Below are positions 49,384 through 60,636 of a stretch of 64,000 bases of DNA, in pieces. Source of the DNA: Periplaneta americana (Eukaryota > Arthropoda > Insecta > Blattodea > Blattidae); NCBI RefSeq assembly GCF_040183065.1, contig NC_091125.1:111248121-111312120 (forward strand). The letters run 5' to 3'. Every line of letters starts with the position of its first letter. Position 1 is the first letter of the stretch. The translations under genes and the position numbers were made by a program. The notes under the pieces were generated by a model, which ran no database searches, was not told the DNA's origin, and saw only the letters and a program-made list of their open reading frames with translations.

Positions 49384-49735
49384 CAGTAAAACCTCGTTAA
49401 TCCGGACTAATTGGGGGGATAAGTTGACCGGTTAAACGAAAGTCCGGATTAACTAAAATAACCTAAAAGAAGAGTAGAAAGTGCATTAAAACTCAGTTTA
49501 TAGCAACAAAGCACGTTTATTATGGTGTATTTAAAAGGCATAGGCGTAAATACATTATACAGTACAGTAAAATGTGTAATCGACAATAATATTTGTTTAT
49601 ATAGTTTAATTACTTTAATCCAAACTGATGTATTTTCTTTATTTTTAAAACTATAGGTGTAATATTGTAATTATTGTAATTCCATAGTTCTGATGTATAA
49701 AAGTAAGTCTTAAAACGAGGTTCTTGATTTTACTG
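49384..49735. mobile_element. Pogo/Tigger-like MITE
   Basis: The left end CAGTAAAACCTCGTTAATCC resembles pogo/Tigger ends. The right end reversed reads CAGTAAAATCAAGAACCTCG. TA on both sides. 352 bp, no protein. Confidence 0.65.
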
Positions 49736-49974
49736 TACCAGAAAATGTTTTTGCAGTTTCAAAAGCCAGTAGTGATTAATTTAGGTGCGGAGTGTTGCAC
49801 TAAAATAGACGTGCTGTTTATCGGCACAGTTCCTATGTTTGTCGATTTGCGTTGTGTCATTCATTGCCAATAAATCAGGAGCAGGTACATCTTAATAATG
49901 CCCTTTTTCTTTTATTTATATCAAAGCCTATATATCCTCTGATTCAGATTCTGGCTGATATGTACATCTATTAT

Positions 49975-50215
49975 CAGGCAGTCCATCTCACTTGACGATA
50001 TGTATCAGAGGAAGAACAATTTTATTGTTTGTATACATCTGAAATCTGACTAGTGTACTTAATATGTAGATTGTCGGCGATGTATGCAATGGAGGGGGAA
50101 AGGAACTGGTCACCCTACTCCATTATTTCCTGGCCTAGTTGCCTCATAAGTAGTGCCTTCTTGGTATCACTTGTGAGGTTCAGACCTATCTTCGGACAGT
50201 TGACTGAACAACAAT
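49975..50215 (-). repeat. Dispersed repeat, minus copy of an inverted pair
   Basis: Complementary to 47215-47440. It ends about 20 bp before a mariner fragment. Confidence 0.7.
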
Positions 50216-50237
50216 AGCCTATATCAGGGAACACATA

Positions 50238-50860
50238 CAGGGTGGCCTACATAAAGTGTTACAAGTTAATATCTCTTAAATGAATGGATAAAACCGAATA
50301 CTTTGTCTTCTAAATTTTATTGGGGGAAGGAGTCTTCCAAACTGTGATATGGGCAATATTTCTCCGGGGCCCCTTTAGGGGGCGCTGAGGTGCATCTTCA
50401 GATTTTAAATGAAACCAAGGAATTTTTAAAAAATATTTTTGTTCCCCTCAATAAACTAAGCAACTTTTATTGAAACATTTTTCATTGAAGTATACAATAG
50501 TAGAAAAGATTACAAAATAAATAAGGAAATCAATAAATACCGGTACCAAGGTATTTACTTTACATTATGTCATTAAGTGCTCAAAGTAGCCTCCATTAAC
50601 ATCTAAGCACTTGGTGATCCTTGTAGAAAGGTTTTCTCTAACTTTTAACAACATACAGGGGCTAATAGTGCGATAAGCTTCACTTATTCGACGTTTCATA
50701 TCCTCTTTTGTTGTAGATGGTGTAAACATGACTTTTTGTTTTATGTACTCCCCCCCAAAAAAAATAGTCCAGTGGTGTTATATCGGGTGAGCGGGTTGGC
50801 CATGCAACAGGTCCAGCACGTCCAATCCACCTATGACCAAATTTCTCATTCACTTAGTAC
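50238..50860 (-). mobile_element. Truncated mariner-type transposon with transposase end
   Basis: Its + strand left end CAGGGTGGCCTAC follows a TA. The minus strand carries the transposase C-terminus: WPTRSPDITPLDYFFWG, then MFTPSTTKEDMKRRI and CLDVNGGYFEHLM. The D of SPDITPLD is the last catalytic acid. The other end is missing; a LINE fragment begins there. Confidence 0.8.
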
Positions 50861-50869
50861 CACATTTCT

Positions 50870-51121
50870 CTTCTCGAATTCAAGGGAATGTTTTCCAACT
50901 TATGAATAATTTTGACGAGATTGGATCCCCTTGCTTGACTCCTCTTTCTGGTCTGAATTTGTCGTCTTCTTTGTCTGTTCTGATTTTGGATCAACTTTGC
51001 TGGTAAATTTTGCCGAGATTTCTAATGTATTTATTTTCAATGCCTTGGTTCTTCAGTCCTGCAGTACCTTCACATGTTCCACTGAGTCGAAGGCCTTGTT
51101 GCAATCCACGAAAGGAGACAT
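50870..51121 (-). mobile_element. LINE reverse-transcriptase fragment (LINE-C)
   Basis: Minus-strand motifs DCNKAFDSVEHVKVL, then GVKQGDPISSKLF, are RT blocks of a non-LTR element. Several frame changes. Neither end of the element is present. Confidence 0.75.
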
Positions 51122-51277
51122 AATATTTGATAATATTATATGATTTCAATGTTACATATGAGTGTTCTATTCGATCGAAATGTTGCGTAATTGGTGCAGT
51201 GACTTAATCTTCAAATCAGTGTAGTATAGGCCCTGTGGGTCTCAATTAACTTTACACATTACATTAAATGTGTAATT

Positions 51278-51530
51278 TTCTTTTTAGTTCGTTATTTAAC
51301 GACACTGTATCAACTACTCGGTTATTTAGCGTTGCTCGGATTGGTGATAGCGAGATGAGGCCGAGGATTCGCCATACATTATAAAAAAACTGAAATTCGC
51401 CTTACAGTTGGGGAAAACCTTGGGAAAATCAAATCAGGTAATCTGCCCAACCGGGAATCCAATCCACGTCCGAGCTGAAATCCGGATCGACAGGAAAGTG
51501 TCTTAGAAGACTGAGGTATGCCGGTGGCTA
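51278..51530 (-). repeat. Full-length SINE, minus strand
   Basis: The tRNA-like head is at the right edge. The 3' end (GTTATTTAACGACACTGTAT on the plus strand) is the complement of the 3' end of the SINE at 63299-63556. TGTAATT (within a 12-bp match with one difference) is duplicated at 51271-51277 and 51536-51542. Confidence 0.85.
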
Positions 51531-52524
51531 AAATCTGTAATTAGAAACGTATATTGTAATGGGGTGAATTATTATATTCTTATTGTTTAATTAGGCATTG
51601 ATTGTACGTTATAGCCTATAACATTATGTATGTTCTCCGTATCAAAATTGAGGCGTTCAGAAGTCAACATGATTAACTCCACTTTTGGTTATTTCAGAGT
51701 TTATAAGTTGGCAATGTATTAAATTGACCATATTTTCAGTGGTCAATATGATTTACTTCATAGTTCAGTAAAAATCCCACAGAAAGCAGTATTCTTCTCG
51801 ACTACATCACAGAACTAACCTTAACTTTAACCTTGAATATCTCAAAATCTTTGGAAAAGGAGCTCAAATCAATCCATGTTTAAAATGTAGTGTGTACTTA
51901 CTGATTGAATTTATAGACTGCAGAGAACAAACATAATGCTATATAACGTATGATCAGTGCATAATTAAACAATAAGGATATAATAATTGACCCAGTTATA
52001 ATAATTACAAGTTTCTAATTACGGATTTAACCGCATTTATCACTGATCAAGACATTAATCATTTTAATACAAGACTTAATTCATATCTCCGTCTACCCTC
52101 TGTTACAAAAAATAAGTTTCATGTATTACGGTCTTCATTGCACTGCCTAATTTTCTTACAGTTTTGAAGGACCAAGAGAAAAGTTTCAGAACAGAATTAA
52201 CCAAATTTCTCTATACACATACCTTCTACACATCTGATGAATGAAAGTATTGTTTATAATTTTAAACTGAATTAATCTGCTTGCCATGTCTTGTATATAT
52301 TTGTAAAACTTCTGACTTGTTCCACATCTCAAAGATATTATGCTCATGTAAGATCTATGAAATGCAATACATGAAATGAAAAATGTGCAAAATTTTATTA
52401 GACTGCACACATTTACTTAAAATGTAAAACTTATATTAAGTCAAATACCTTAATTTTTTAAATTATAATCTAGAATGCCTTTTGTGTGAATCCAGAGAAC
52501 AAAAGCGTATCTCCTTATTTCGGA
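51531..52524. other. AT-rich intergenic DNA
   Basis: No gene or transposon recognised. Confidence 0.4.

Positions 52525-52603
<79 letters not shown>
52525..52603. repeat. (CAT)n microsatellite
   Basis: About 26 units. A poly-His frame across it is an artefact. Confidence 0.97.
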
Positions 52604-52699
52604 TGCTGCAGGGATTACTTTTTATTTTATTTCATTTTATTTATTTTTTTAATATTGTCCCTGCTATCTACGTTTTTTCTGTGAGCGGCCTCTGTCTCT

Positions 52700-53010
52700 C
52701 TTTTCCTCAGCTCTGTAGTTGAAGATTCGTTTCTGGTAATTTGTTACTGTTTATTCGTTCTAGATGTGTCATCCATTTTTGTTTGTATTTTGTTATTTCG
52801 TCTACCATGTTATTTATGTTTAATTTTTGTGTGATATCTTCATTTCCCATTCGATCACCTCTTATATATCCCAAAATTGATCTCAGGAATCTCATCTTTG
52901 CTGTATATATCCTAATGTTATATCAGATTTAGGTTCAGCTCCATAAAGAATTGTGAGGACTGCCATAACTTTATAATATCTTAGAATTGTGTCAATGTTG
53001 GTTTTACCAT
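52700..53010 (-). mobile_element. LINE C-terminal fragment (LINE-D)
   Basis: Minus strand: VLTILYGAE, then after a break TAKMRFLRSILGYIRGDRM, NEDI, and QKWMTHLERINSNKLP. This is the region between the RT and the C-terminus of an insect LINE. Both ends truncated. Confidence 0.75.
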
Positions 53011-53753
53011 ATAGTCTATATACCGGTATATAATATAGTGGATTAATATATGATTTTCGAATCAATATCTATAAAACTGTCTGAACTTCAAATATTAATT
53101 TCTGTGTGTTAGTCATTTATCTTACTTACATATCAATGGCCCAGAACCAGACTGTTCCAAGTGCATTTTACTATTTTTTTTTTTTCAGGAGAGCTATTTT
53201 AAGCCCCTGACATTCAAAGCTTCTAGAAACAATTTAGAATAGCTTCATAGCAACCTTTTGGATAGGAATATTTACAATTTTGTTCGATTCATATATGCAG
53301 ACAAGAATTGGAACACAATGAAACATAGATTTCTTTATTATAAAAAATTGGACTTAGAACAGTCTGATTCTCAGCCATCGATGTCATATATGATTCTGAT
53401 AAAGATTATGCACTCGCCCCAGGCGAGTATAAGGAGAGCTCACCCTGCCTGATGCAGGAGGCCCTTGCCCTAATGGGATGTAGAGGACTTATTTATTTAT
53501 ACGATTCTTCAAGTAAATAAATATTAATATCATTTTCATTATGACAGAAGAGCTCAATTAATTGTTTTGATATGCATAAAATATGTAATGAGGAGATATT
53601 TTCATTTCCGTGATTTTTTTTTTGCATACATAATTTCAATAGTGCACAGATTTATTTGTATCTAGGAATCATCCCAAAATATGGCGAGAAAACATGTTCG
53701 TAATATTTTCCGTTTCTGTAATTTAAAGTGCTGTATTCCATCTTTTATTACAG

Positions 53754-56582
53754 ATTTTGACAACGAAAACTTCAGTTACATTGGGAATGCCCAATTTTCA
53801 ACACTCAGGATTAAAAACTCCAGTTGAAAATGTATTTCCTATGAGCTATAGAATGAGAAATTTCCAGGCAACAGTCTGTCCAGAAAATTCTTCAGAGCCA
53901 CCTCCTTCCAATACAAAACCGGAGAGTATATCAATTTGTAAAACATTTCCACAAAATCTAACAAATCAAAGTACGCAGACTGCTGAAAAAACTACTGAAC
54001 AAAATATGAATCGTATCGACAGTCCATCATGTGACATCACAAAAAAGAATAAACAGAATGATAAATCCTCAAATTTAGATGGTCATGGCACTCTTCCTAC
54101 AAAACTAAGCCCACGAAAAATTCCGAATCGATGTCAAGTTCGTCCCTCATGTGGAAATAATTCTAACTCAGAACCACAACCACTCTGCCATAAAAATCCA
54201 AAGGTGATATTTGATCAGCAACAGGCGCAGCATCAGGAAAGTACTCATGATCAGGCTGGACTTGCACCTCCGAACTCTGAAGTAAGAACAGATTCTCCCA
54301 AAGAAAGCAACCTCCAAAGACCACAGCTATATAAACCTCCAGATTTCCTGAACACTTATCAAGAAGTATTTCAACATGAACCAGTTCCACATTTGAACCA
54401 GCAAAATATCCCACAGAAAACTTATCAACAAACTGAACATCATATTCAAAATTCAAATCCACATAATGTCCATCACATTTCTCTTGAAAATAGATGTGGT
54501 TCTTCTAGTTTGCATTCAGTAAGAGAAGAGAGTCAACCAAACACACATTCCTCTCATTCTCAGCAGAATGAACAATTCTATCAGCAATATCAACAGAACT
54601 TCCACAATCAATCTGTACATGAACCCTCAAACTCAGAAGTGCCTAATTATTATTTGCCAAAAAGTAAACAGAATGAAATTAGAACACAACAACGTTCTCC
54701 TCAGAATCAGAATATTTTTAAACATAGTCAACACTGTCCATTTAATCAACGGCCACAAGTTCAAACAACGGGACAGACACAGGATACTTCAAAAGGTGAA
54801 CAACAACCTCAACAGTCCAGACAAATTCCACTGGAATATATTCCGCAGTTCACATTGCCTCCGGCTGTTCATCAGGATACTCCAAGAGGTGAACAACAGT
54901 CACAACAACCTAGACAAATTCCACTGCAATATATTCCGCTGGTCGCATTGCCTCAGACAGTTCATCAGGATACTACAGGGGGTGAACAACAGTCTCAACA
55001 GCCTAGACAAATTCCACTGCAATATATTCCGCAGGTCGCATTTCCTCAGGCAGTTCATCAAGATACTTCAAGAGGTGAACAACAGCCTAGACAAATTCCA
55101 CTGCAATATATTCCGCAGATCGCAATTCCTCAGGCAGTTCATCAGGGTACTCCAGGAGGTGAACATCAGTCCCAACAGTCTAGACAAACTCCACTGCACT
55201 ATACTCCGCAGGTCGCATTTCCTCAGGCAGTTCACCAGGATACTTCAGGAGGTGAACAACAGTCTCGACAACCTAGACAAATTCCACTGCAATATATCCC
55301 GCAGGTCGCATTGCCTCAGGCAGTTCATCAAGATACTCCAGGAAGTAAACAACAGTCTCAACAGCCTAGACAAATTCCACTGCAATATATTCCACAGGTC
55401 GTATCGCCTCAGGCAGTTCATCAGGATACTCCAGGAAGTGAACAACAGTCTCAACAGTCTAGACAAATTCCACTACAATATATTCCACAGGTCGTATTGC
55501 CTCAGGCAGTTCATCAGGATACTTCAGGAGGTGAACAACAGCCTAGACAAATTCCACTGCAATATATTCCACAGGTCGCATTGCCTCAGGTATTTCACCA
55601 CCATTCCTTGCAGCAATTTGCTTTCCTACCTCAAGTTCATGGACTGCGGTTTCCTCTATTACCATCTCAAATGATGTCACCACAACCACAACCAGTACCA
55701 TGTCCACCTTATCAACCTATACAACGACATAATGGGGAGTACCAGCAAATGAATTACTCACGCTGCAACACACAACCATATTTGCAAGATACATTGGTAC
55801 CCCAGGGTGCACAGTGTCCAACACACATGCTACCTTCGTTCACAAATCCAGTACAGAACTTAAACAGGAGACCCACCGAGCTGCCATCGATACTTCATAT
55901 AGAGGCTATTCCAATATGTATAGATTTACCCAAAGTTATTGACTACGACCCCTCAATGTCAAGTGACTCCGTAAATTCATCTGAGAAAAATATCATCAGT
56001 GATTCTGAGAAAAGACTACCGGTACCAAATATAATAATTGAAAGAAGCGCATCAGTTACTTCACAGTCTACTGTTGTCATTACTCCAAAGGACAGTGAAA
56101 CGGAAGAAAATCCGCATAATATACCAAAAATTTGTCAACAAGAACAGAAAGTTTCTTCGTCTGCAAGGAAATCCTGTGCAAAAGCTAAAGGTGCAAATGG
56201 TTGTAATGACAGGCCATCTACCAACAGGCCGATAGATTCCAATATTCCTGTGAATCTATCAGAATTGGTATCATTTCGAAGACCTAAAAGAGAACCGAAC
56301 AAGTCTCCAGATAGTACAATTACACCTATAAAATCATCTCGTATATCTGGAGATAAAACTGAGTCAAACGAATCTTTTGTTAATGAAGAAGTTGATAAAA
56401 TGATGCCTTCAGTGAAACAAAAATGTAGAAGAAATGATAGCCCTATTTTTTCTACTGATGTTAAAACATCATCACATTCAAGTTTGAATGAAGTCAATAG
56501 GTCTATCAGTGATAAACCAGGATGCAGTGGCGTAAAATACATGAAGAAAACTACCAAGAAGGTTCAGAACAAAGACAATTAA
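53754..56582 (+). CDS. Q/P-rich protein with nine 31-aa repeats; last exon, unrecognised
   Basis: A 2829-nt open exon follows the acceptor CTTTTATTACAG and ends at TAA 56580-56582. The first ATG is 53787; an upstream exon could extend the protein. About residues 1-340 are rich in Q, H, N, P and S with no recognised domain. Residues about 341-613 are nine tandem repeats with consensus HQDTPGGEQQSQQPRQIPLQ then YIPQVALPQAV; units 4 and 9 lack three residues (SQQ). The rest is Ser/Asp/Glu/Lys-rich, with IEAIPICIDLPKVIDYDPS as the only conserved-looking stretch, and a basic end. No signal peptide, membrane segment or zinc finger is visible. A disordered nuclear or scaffold protein is possible but not shown. 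The length and lack of breaks argue for a real gene. Confidence 0.8.
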   Translation: MLTTKTSVTLGMPNFQHSGLKTPVENVFPMSYRMRNFQATVCPENSSEPPPSNTKPESISICKTFPQNLTNQSTQTAEKTTEQNMNRIDSPSCDITKKNKQNDKSSNLDGHGTLPTKLSPRKIPNRCQVRPSCGNNSNSEPQPLCHKNPKVIFDQQQAQHQESTHDQAGLAPPNSEVRTDSPKESNLQRPQLYKPPDFLNTYQEVFQHEPVPHLNQQNIPQKTYQQTEHHIQNSNPHNVHHISLENRCGSSSLHSVREESQPNTHSSHSQQNEQFYQQYQQNFHNQSVHEPSNSEVPNYYLPKSKQNEIRTQQRSPQNQNIFKHSQHCPFNQRPQVQTTGQTQDTSKGEQQPQQSRQIPLEYIPQFTLPPAVHQDTPRGEQQSQQPRQIPLQYIPLVALPQTVHQDTTGGEQQSQQPRQIPLQYIPQVAFPQAVHQDTSRGEQQPRQIPLQYIPQIAIPQAVHQGTPGGEHQSQQSRQTPLHYTPQVAFPQAVHQDTSGGEQQSRQPRQIPLQYIPQVALPQAVHQDTPGSKQQSQQPRQIPLQYIPQVVSPQAVHQDTPGSEQQSQQSRQIPLQYIPQVVLPQAVHQDTSGGEQQPRQIPLQYIPQVALPQVFHHHSLQQFAFLPQVHGLRFPLLPSQMMSPQPQPVPCPPYQPIQRHNGEYQQMNYSRCNTQPYLQDTLVPQGAQCPTHMLPSFTNPVQNLNRRPTELPSILHIEAIPICIDLPKVIDYDPSMSSDSVNSSEKNIISDSEKRLPVPNIIIERSASVTSQSTVVITPKDSETEENPHNIPKICQQEQKVSSSARKSCAKAKGANGCNDRPSTNRPIDSNIPVNLSELVSFRRPKREPNKSPDSTITPIKSSRISGDKTESNESFVNEEVDKMMPSVKQKCRRNDSPIFSTDVKTSSHSSLNEVNRSISDKPGCSGVKYMKKTTKKVQNKDN
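54777..55595 (+). repeat. Nine-unit 93-bp minisatellite in the coding exon
   Basis: Seven units of 93 bp and two of 84 bp total 819 bp exactly. All lengths are multiples of three. Units are closely similar at DNA level, including at synonymous sites. The frame one base along is also open through the array. Confidence 0.95.
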
Positions 56583-56839
56583 TATTGTTCAATATTTCTA
56601 CCAAAACTTTTAGTTTTTTTACTATACATTAAGTAACACATTTAATTGTAATTTTTTATTATAACATATTATGTATGAATGATAATGGAAACTGAATTTT
56701 CATCTGAATGCAATGAACTGAGAAGTCAAGTGAAAACACTTATTCTCACTTGAAAGTGTGATGCTTACTATATTGGAAATTATAACTGAATTACATTGCT
56801 CAAAAATTGAAAATATTAATTTTGTAACTGCATCACATT
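56583..56839 (+). other. Proximal 3' UTR
   Basis: AT-rich sequence after the stop with no AATAAA of its own. The first is at 56916-56921, inside the adjoining transposon. Confidence 0.45.
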
Positions 56840-57495
56840 TTGTATGAAATGCATGCATTCGTAAACCGAGAAATGATAAATTAGACTTCTCTCCACAAAA
56901 CTGAAATGAAAAACCAATAAAAACTTATTTAAATTAAGTGACATACCAAGAGCGTTTAATACAACAAATACTGAATATAAAGTGTAAATGAGTTAAACAA
57001 TGAAAAATTTGACATGATATTCTTCCTGCAGACAGTATTTAATATCGAGTATTACCCTTCTGGCTTGGATGACTGCTGTAAACGACGAATTGTCCTTCTA
57101 ATCAGGCTCCAGATGCTGTCTTGAGGTAAAAGTCACCACTCCTGCAAAAGTGTTTCTTACAAAGCTTGGAGGGTTTCTGGAGGCTGTTTCCTCTTCCATA
57201 CACGTGGTTCCAATTGATCCCAGATCTGTTCAATGAAGTGGCTCCATTGAGCCAAGATTTGAATTCCCTCTATGTCAGATGGGGCAATTCTCGATATTAA
57301 ACACGGTCTACAAGAAGAATATCATGTTAAATGTTTCATTGTTGAACTCATTTACACTTTGTATTCAGTATCTGTTACATCAAACATCCTGTATATGTCA
57401 CTTAACTAAGTTTTTCATTGATTTTTAATGTCAGTTTTGTAGAGAACAGTCTAATGTATCATTTTTCGGTTTACAAATGCATGCATTTCATACAA
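56840..57495 (-). mobile_element. Tc1-like deletion derivative with ~210-bp inverted repeats
   Basis: Arms of about 210 bp (56840-57053 and 57287-57495) start TTGTATGAAATGCATGCATT. Between them the minus strand keeps a Tc1 transposase C-terminus: IWDQLEPRVWKRKQPP, then QDSIW and RRTIRRLQQSSKPEG. The DNA-binding and most catalytic parts are deleted. Its left arm holds the first AATAAA after the neighbouring gene. Confidence 0.85.
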
Positions 57496-58856
57496 TTATA
57501 AAAGTGACTGATTTTTTTATTTTAAACAGTGTATAATTTTGTAGTTATAGTCTGTGCATTTATACAACTTTCTTGTAACATCATATACTTTTCCTATATT
57601 GTTTGTCTCTTTATTCTCACCACTCTTCTATATTTATTCTTTTGTATTATTGTATTTGACCTGTAGGTTTGAATAATAACTGAAATCTACTTCAGTGTCT
57701 ACATTGAGTGTTTTGCAAATTCTTTTTATAACACCAAATACTTTTTCTTATCACTCTTCATTTATTTTTATCTTCTCTACTCAGCGGAAACAGTTCTGTT
57801 GCAACTTGTAGACTATAAAATTATCTGTTTAATATTACTTTATGAATAAATAAATGGAAACATTTAGTCTTCATTGTTCTGGAATCAAAATTTAAATCCT
57901 GTGGAATTTCAAACATAATAGTGCAAGTGATATTAAGTGTACAATATAAGTTTCCTCATGAATACTTTAGTGCATTGGTACCACAAATGTAACTTTTGCT
58001 CACCAGGATTTAAACTGAGATAGTGAAATGTTCACTGATACGAAGTCATTCTGTCAATAGTGTTATGATATACCGTATTTTGTTAAGTAAAGAAAAAAAA
58101 AATATGAAGACTATTACTGCAGCCTATTTTGAACGGAACATTATTTTGTATTGGACAGTTTTATCATTTAAAAAAGTTACTTATACTGTTTCGCCAAAAA
58201 GAAAAAAATAAATAAATAAAACTACGTCTCAGAATATAAGTGCTTTGGACAGTGTTATGTACAGACATTTGGCATGTATCTTAAGAAATCTGTTCGTCAG
58301 TACACTTAGATGTATATTTTGCAGCTTTGTCTATCACCTCTGTAGTTTGTAAAATACAGAAGTAAAAGTGACTACAAAGGATGTTTAATATACTTTCATA
58401 AATATTTTATATCTACAATTCAATGTTTGGAAAAAATTGTTGTGGCATGCTTGCTATAGTTTGTGACTTTTACGTTCCAGTAAAATGTTTCTGAATTGTT
58501 GTTTTAGTAAGTTTACTAATTACTGTGACTTGAAGGTACTGTACTTAATTTTTTGTCCAAATAATAAATGCATACTAGAGAAGACCTGGCACAGAGATTT
58601 ACTATTTTCTTCAGCATTTTTAATGTTAAAATATTTGTAACCTGTGATCAGGGCACAAATACATTCATGAATCTCGTACAAATAAATAAATAGGCTTTAT
58701 ATGTCCCCCCCCCCTTTTCTGTTATGTAGCTACGTAAGAAATTTTTTTCATGTACTTCAAACCATTTCCATTTCATTAAGTATCTTATTCAATAGCCTAC
58801 AAATATTTATTTTGAGTTGTTGAGTAACTCTTCAATTTTGTGCCCCTTCTATTATA
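57496..58856. other. AT-rich intergenic DNA
   Basis: No gene seen. An AATAAATAAAT stretch near 57.84 kb could be a distal polyadenylation signal for the repeat-protein gene. A C run lies near 58.71 kb. Confidence 0.4.
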
Positions 58857-59647
58857 CAGGGTGTCCGGGAAAGACCTGACGAAAAATAAATAACTATAGC
58901 TCTGAAACTATTGCATTTATTGTCGTGATGTTTTCACACTTACAAAGAGAGACACAATAAGTTTTAATGTACCTCTATATGAGCACCATTTGTGACCAGG
59001 GCTATGTCCAGGCGATACTCAATCTCCTGCCACACACACGAAAGCATCTCCGGTGTGACTAGTCCTATTGCTTCGTAGATTCGGCCACGTAACTCACGTC
59101 CTTCACAAACCCCACAGAAAGAAATCCAGTGGGGTCATGTACGGCGACCATGATGGCCATGGTGTAGGTCCGCCTCTTCCAATTCAACGGTCAGGAAACG
59201 TGTCATCGAGGAAAGCGCGCACATTGTTAGCATAGTGTGGGGGGCTGCGTCCTGTTGAAACACAGTTTCTGGTGGTAGTTGTGGGACAGAGCAGGTGTGT
59301 GTTACCTGTTATTGTGAGCTCTTGTCCGTTTGGAAACGACGTTGTACACGCTTGACTGACTTAAATTCAGTCAGTCACAAAACGCATTCTGGTTTTTCTA
59401 CTGTGGTAAACATTGTTCGGCTGTTCACTTGGTACACGCACAACTTGCACTCCCAGCTCTGAGAGCAAGACTGACTATATACGCTGCGCAGAACGAGCTT
59501 TTTCTCATGCGCAAGCGTGTAATATGCTGCTAGGTAACAAAACTTATTGAGTTTCTCTTTCTAACTGTGAAAACATTGAGGTAATAATTGTAACAGTTTC
59601 AGATATACAATTATTTCTTTTTCGTCAGGCCTTTCCCGGACACCCTG
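58857..59647 (-). mobile_element. Mariner-type deletion derivative
   Basis: Terminal repeats of about 70 bp begin CAGGGTGTCCGGGAAAG, with TA on both sides. The minus strand retains part of a transposase with TPLDFFLWG and, out of frame, the region up to a degraded QMVLI end. 791 bp, several breaks. Confidence 0.88.
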
Positions 59648-59660
59648 TATTTCATTAGGT

Positions 59661-59711
59661 CAGTGGTTCCCAACCTGAAGTGCGCAGGAGAACAAAGTTT
59701 GGGAACCACTG
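59661..59711. mobile_element. 51-bp hAT-like mini-element
   Basis: Ends CAGTGGTTCCCAAC and, reversed, CAGTGGTTCCCAAAC, typical hAT termini, leave only about 22 bp between them. No 8-bp duplication was matched. Confidence 0.5.
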
Positions 59712-59981
59712 CTCTGAATGAAAGTTTTATATTCAAGCGGCATTCAGTTTTGGAGATACTGGAATTAACTGTCGGATCTATAGTGGGTAAGTAACGTGAC
59801 TGACACTGAAAGCGGTTGAAGAATTACCACTACAATTACATATACTGAATAGCTATAATGGATAGAAAGAAGCGAAAAGAAGGAATATCAATAAAATATG
59901 ACGAAAGCAGAGAAAAGCAAGGATGGAGATGTAAAGGAAGTCACAGTAATAATTATATTTTTTGGTAAGGTGAATCATATA

Positions 59982-60608
59982 CAGGGCGTAAACGACATAA
60001 ACTGCCAAAAAACACTGATGATAGAGCATAAATTACTGAACAAAAAACTGTAATAAAATTTTTCTGTAACTTTTGTGGTTTTCCTAGAAAAAGTTACCTG
60101 TGAGTCTAACGTTTTTGGAAATTATAGTAGACCGTCAGTATTTACTTCGATCTGCCACGTATATTACAACTGTGGTGATATTCTTGTTTACAAATCAGGG
60201 TATTCTATTGTGGTGGTGTTAGCGTGTGTTGGACGGAAGGTCATTGACAATGACGTTCCAATTTACTTGAACAGTAAATATTACATTAGGGGAGAGTCGG
60301 GTAGTATCGGACTCGGGTAATATCGGACAGTGAGTTTCTTTCATTCTACCACACGATGATAGTACCTGATTGACATGGTTACGTTTCTGTGATGTCGCAT
60401 AGAGAAACGTAACCATGTCATTCAGGTGATACCATATGGTGGTAGATGAAAAGAACGCACTGTCCGATACTACCCGACTCTCCCCTACTATCAATTCTAA
60501 AAACACGGTGTTTTAGAAATTAAAAAGAAAATTTCACTATACATCATGTTTATTATACTAAGATGTACAGTCTATATAATTTTGGCAGTTTATATCTTTT
60601 ACACCCTA
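59982..60608. mobile_element. TA-flanked MITE carrying a second MITE
   Basis: Inverted ends share AGGGCGTAAACGACATAAAC (left) and AGGGTGTAAAAGATATAAAC (right, reversed), both followed by TGCCAAAA. TA flanks both. No protein. Confidence 0.8.
60289..60485. mobile_element. 197-bp palindromic MITE, nested
   Basis: Starts GGGGAGAGTCGGGTAGTATC with a near-complete inverted copy at the right. TA on both sides. The arms meet at a hairpin around GACATGGTTACGTTTCT. The left arm has an extra 16-bp near-duplicate (CGGGTAATATCGGA). Confidence 0.9.
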
Positions 60609-60636
60609 TATAATTTGTTTATGTGTAGCAGTTGTA

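Noticed and set aside
47215..50215. A single large transposon bounded by the inverted pair
   Set aside because: The pair extends as complete repeat copies, other elements lie between, and no target duplication was seen.
52486..52722. Poly-His frame
   Set aside because: (CAT)n array read in frame; no splice or conservation signal.
54163..54462. Minus-strand frame opposite the repeat-protein exon
   Set aside because: Antisense shadow of the coding exon with no support.
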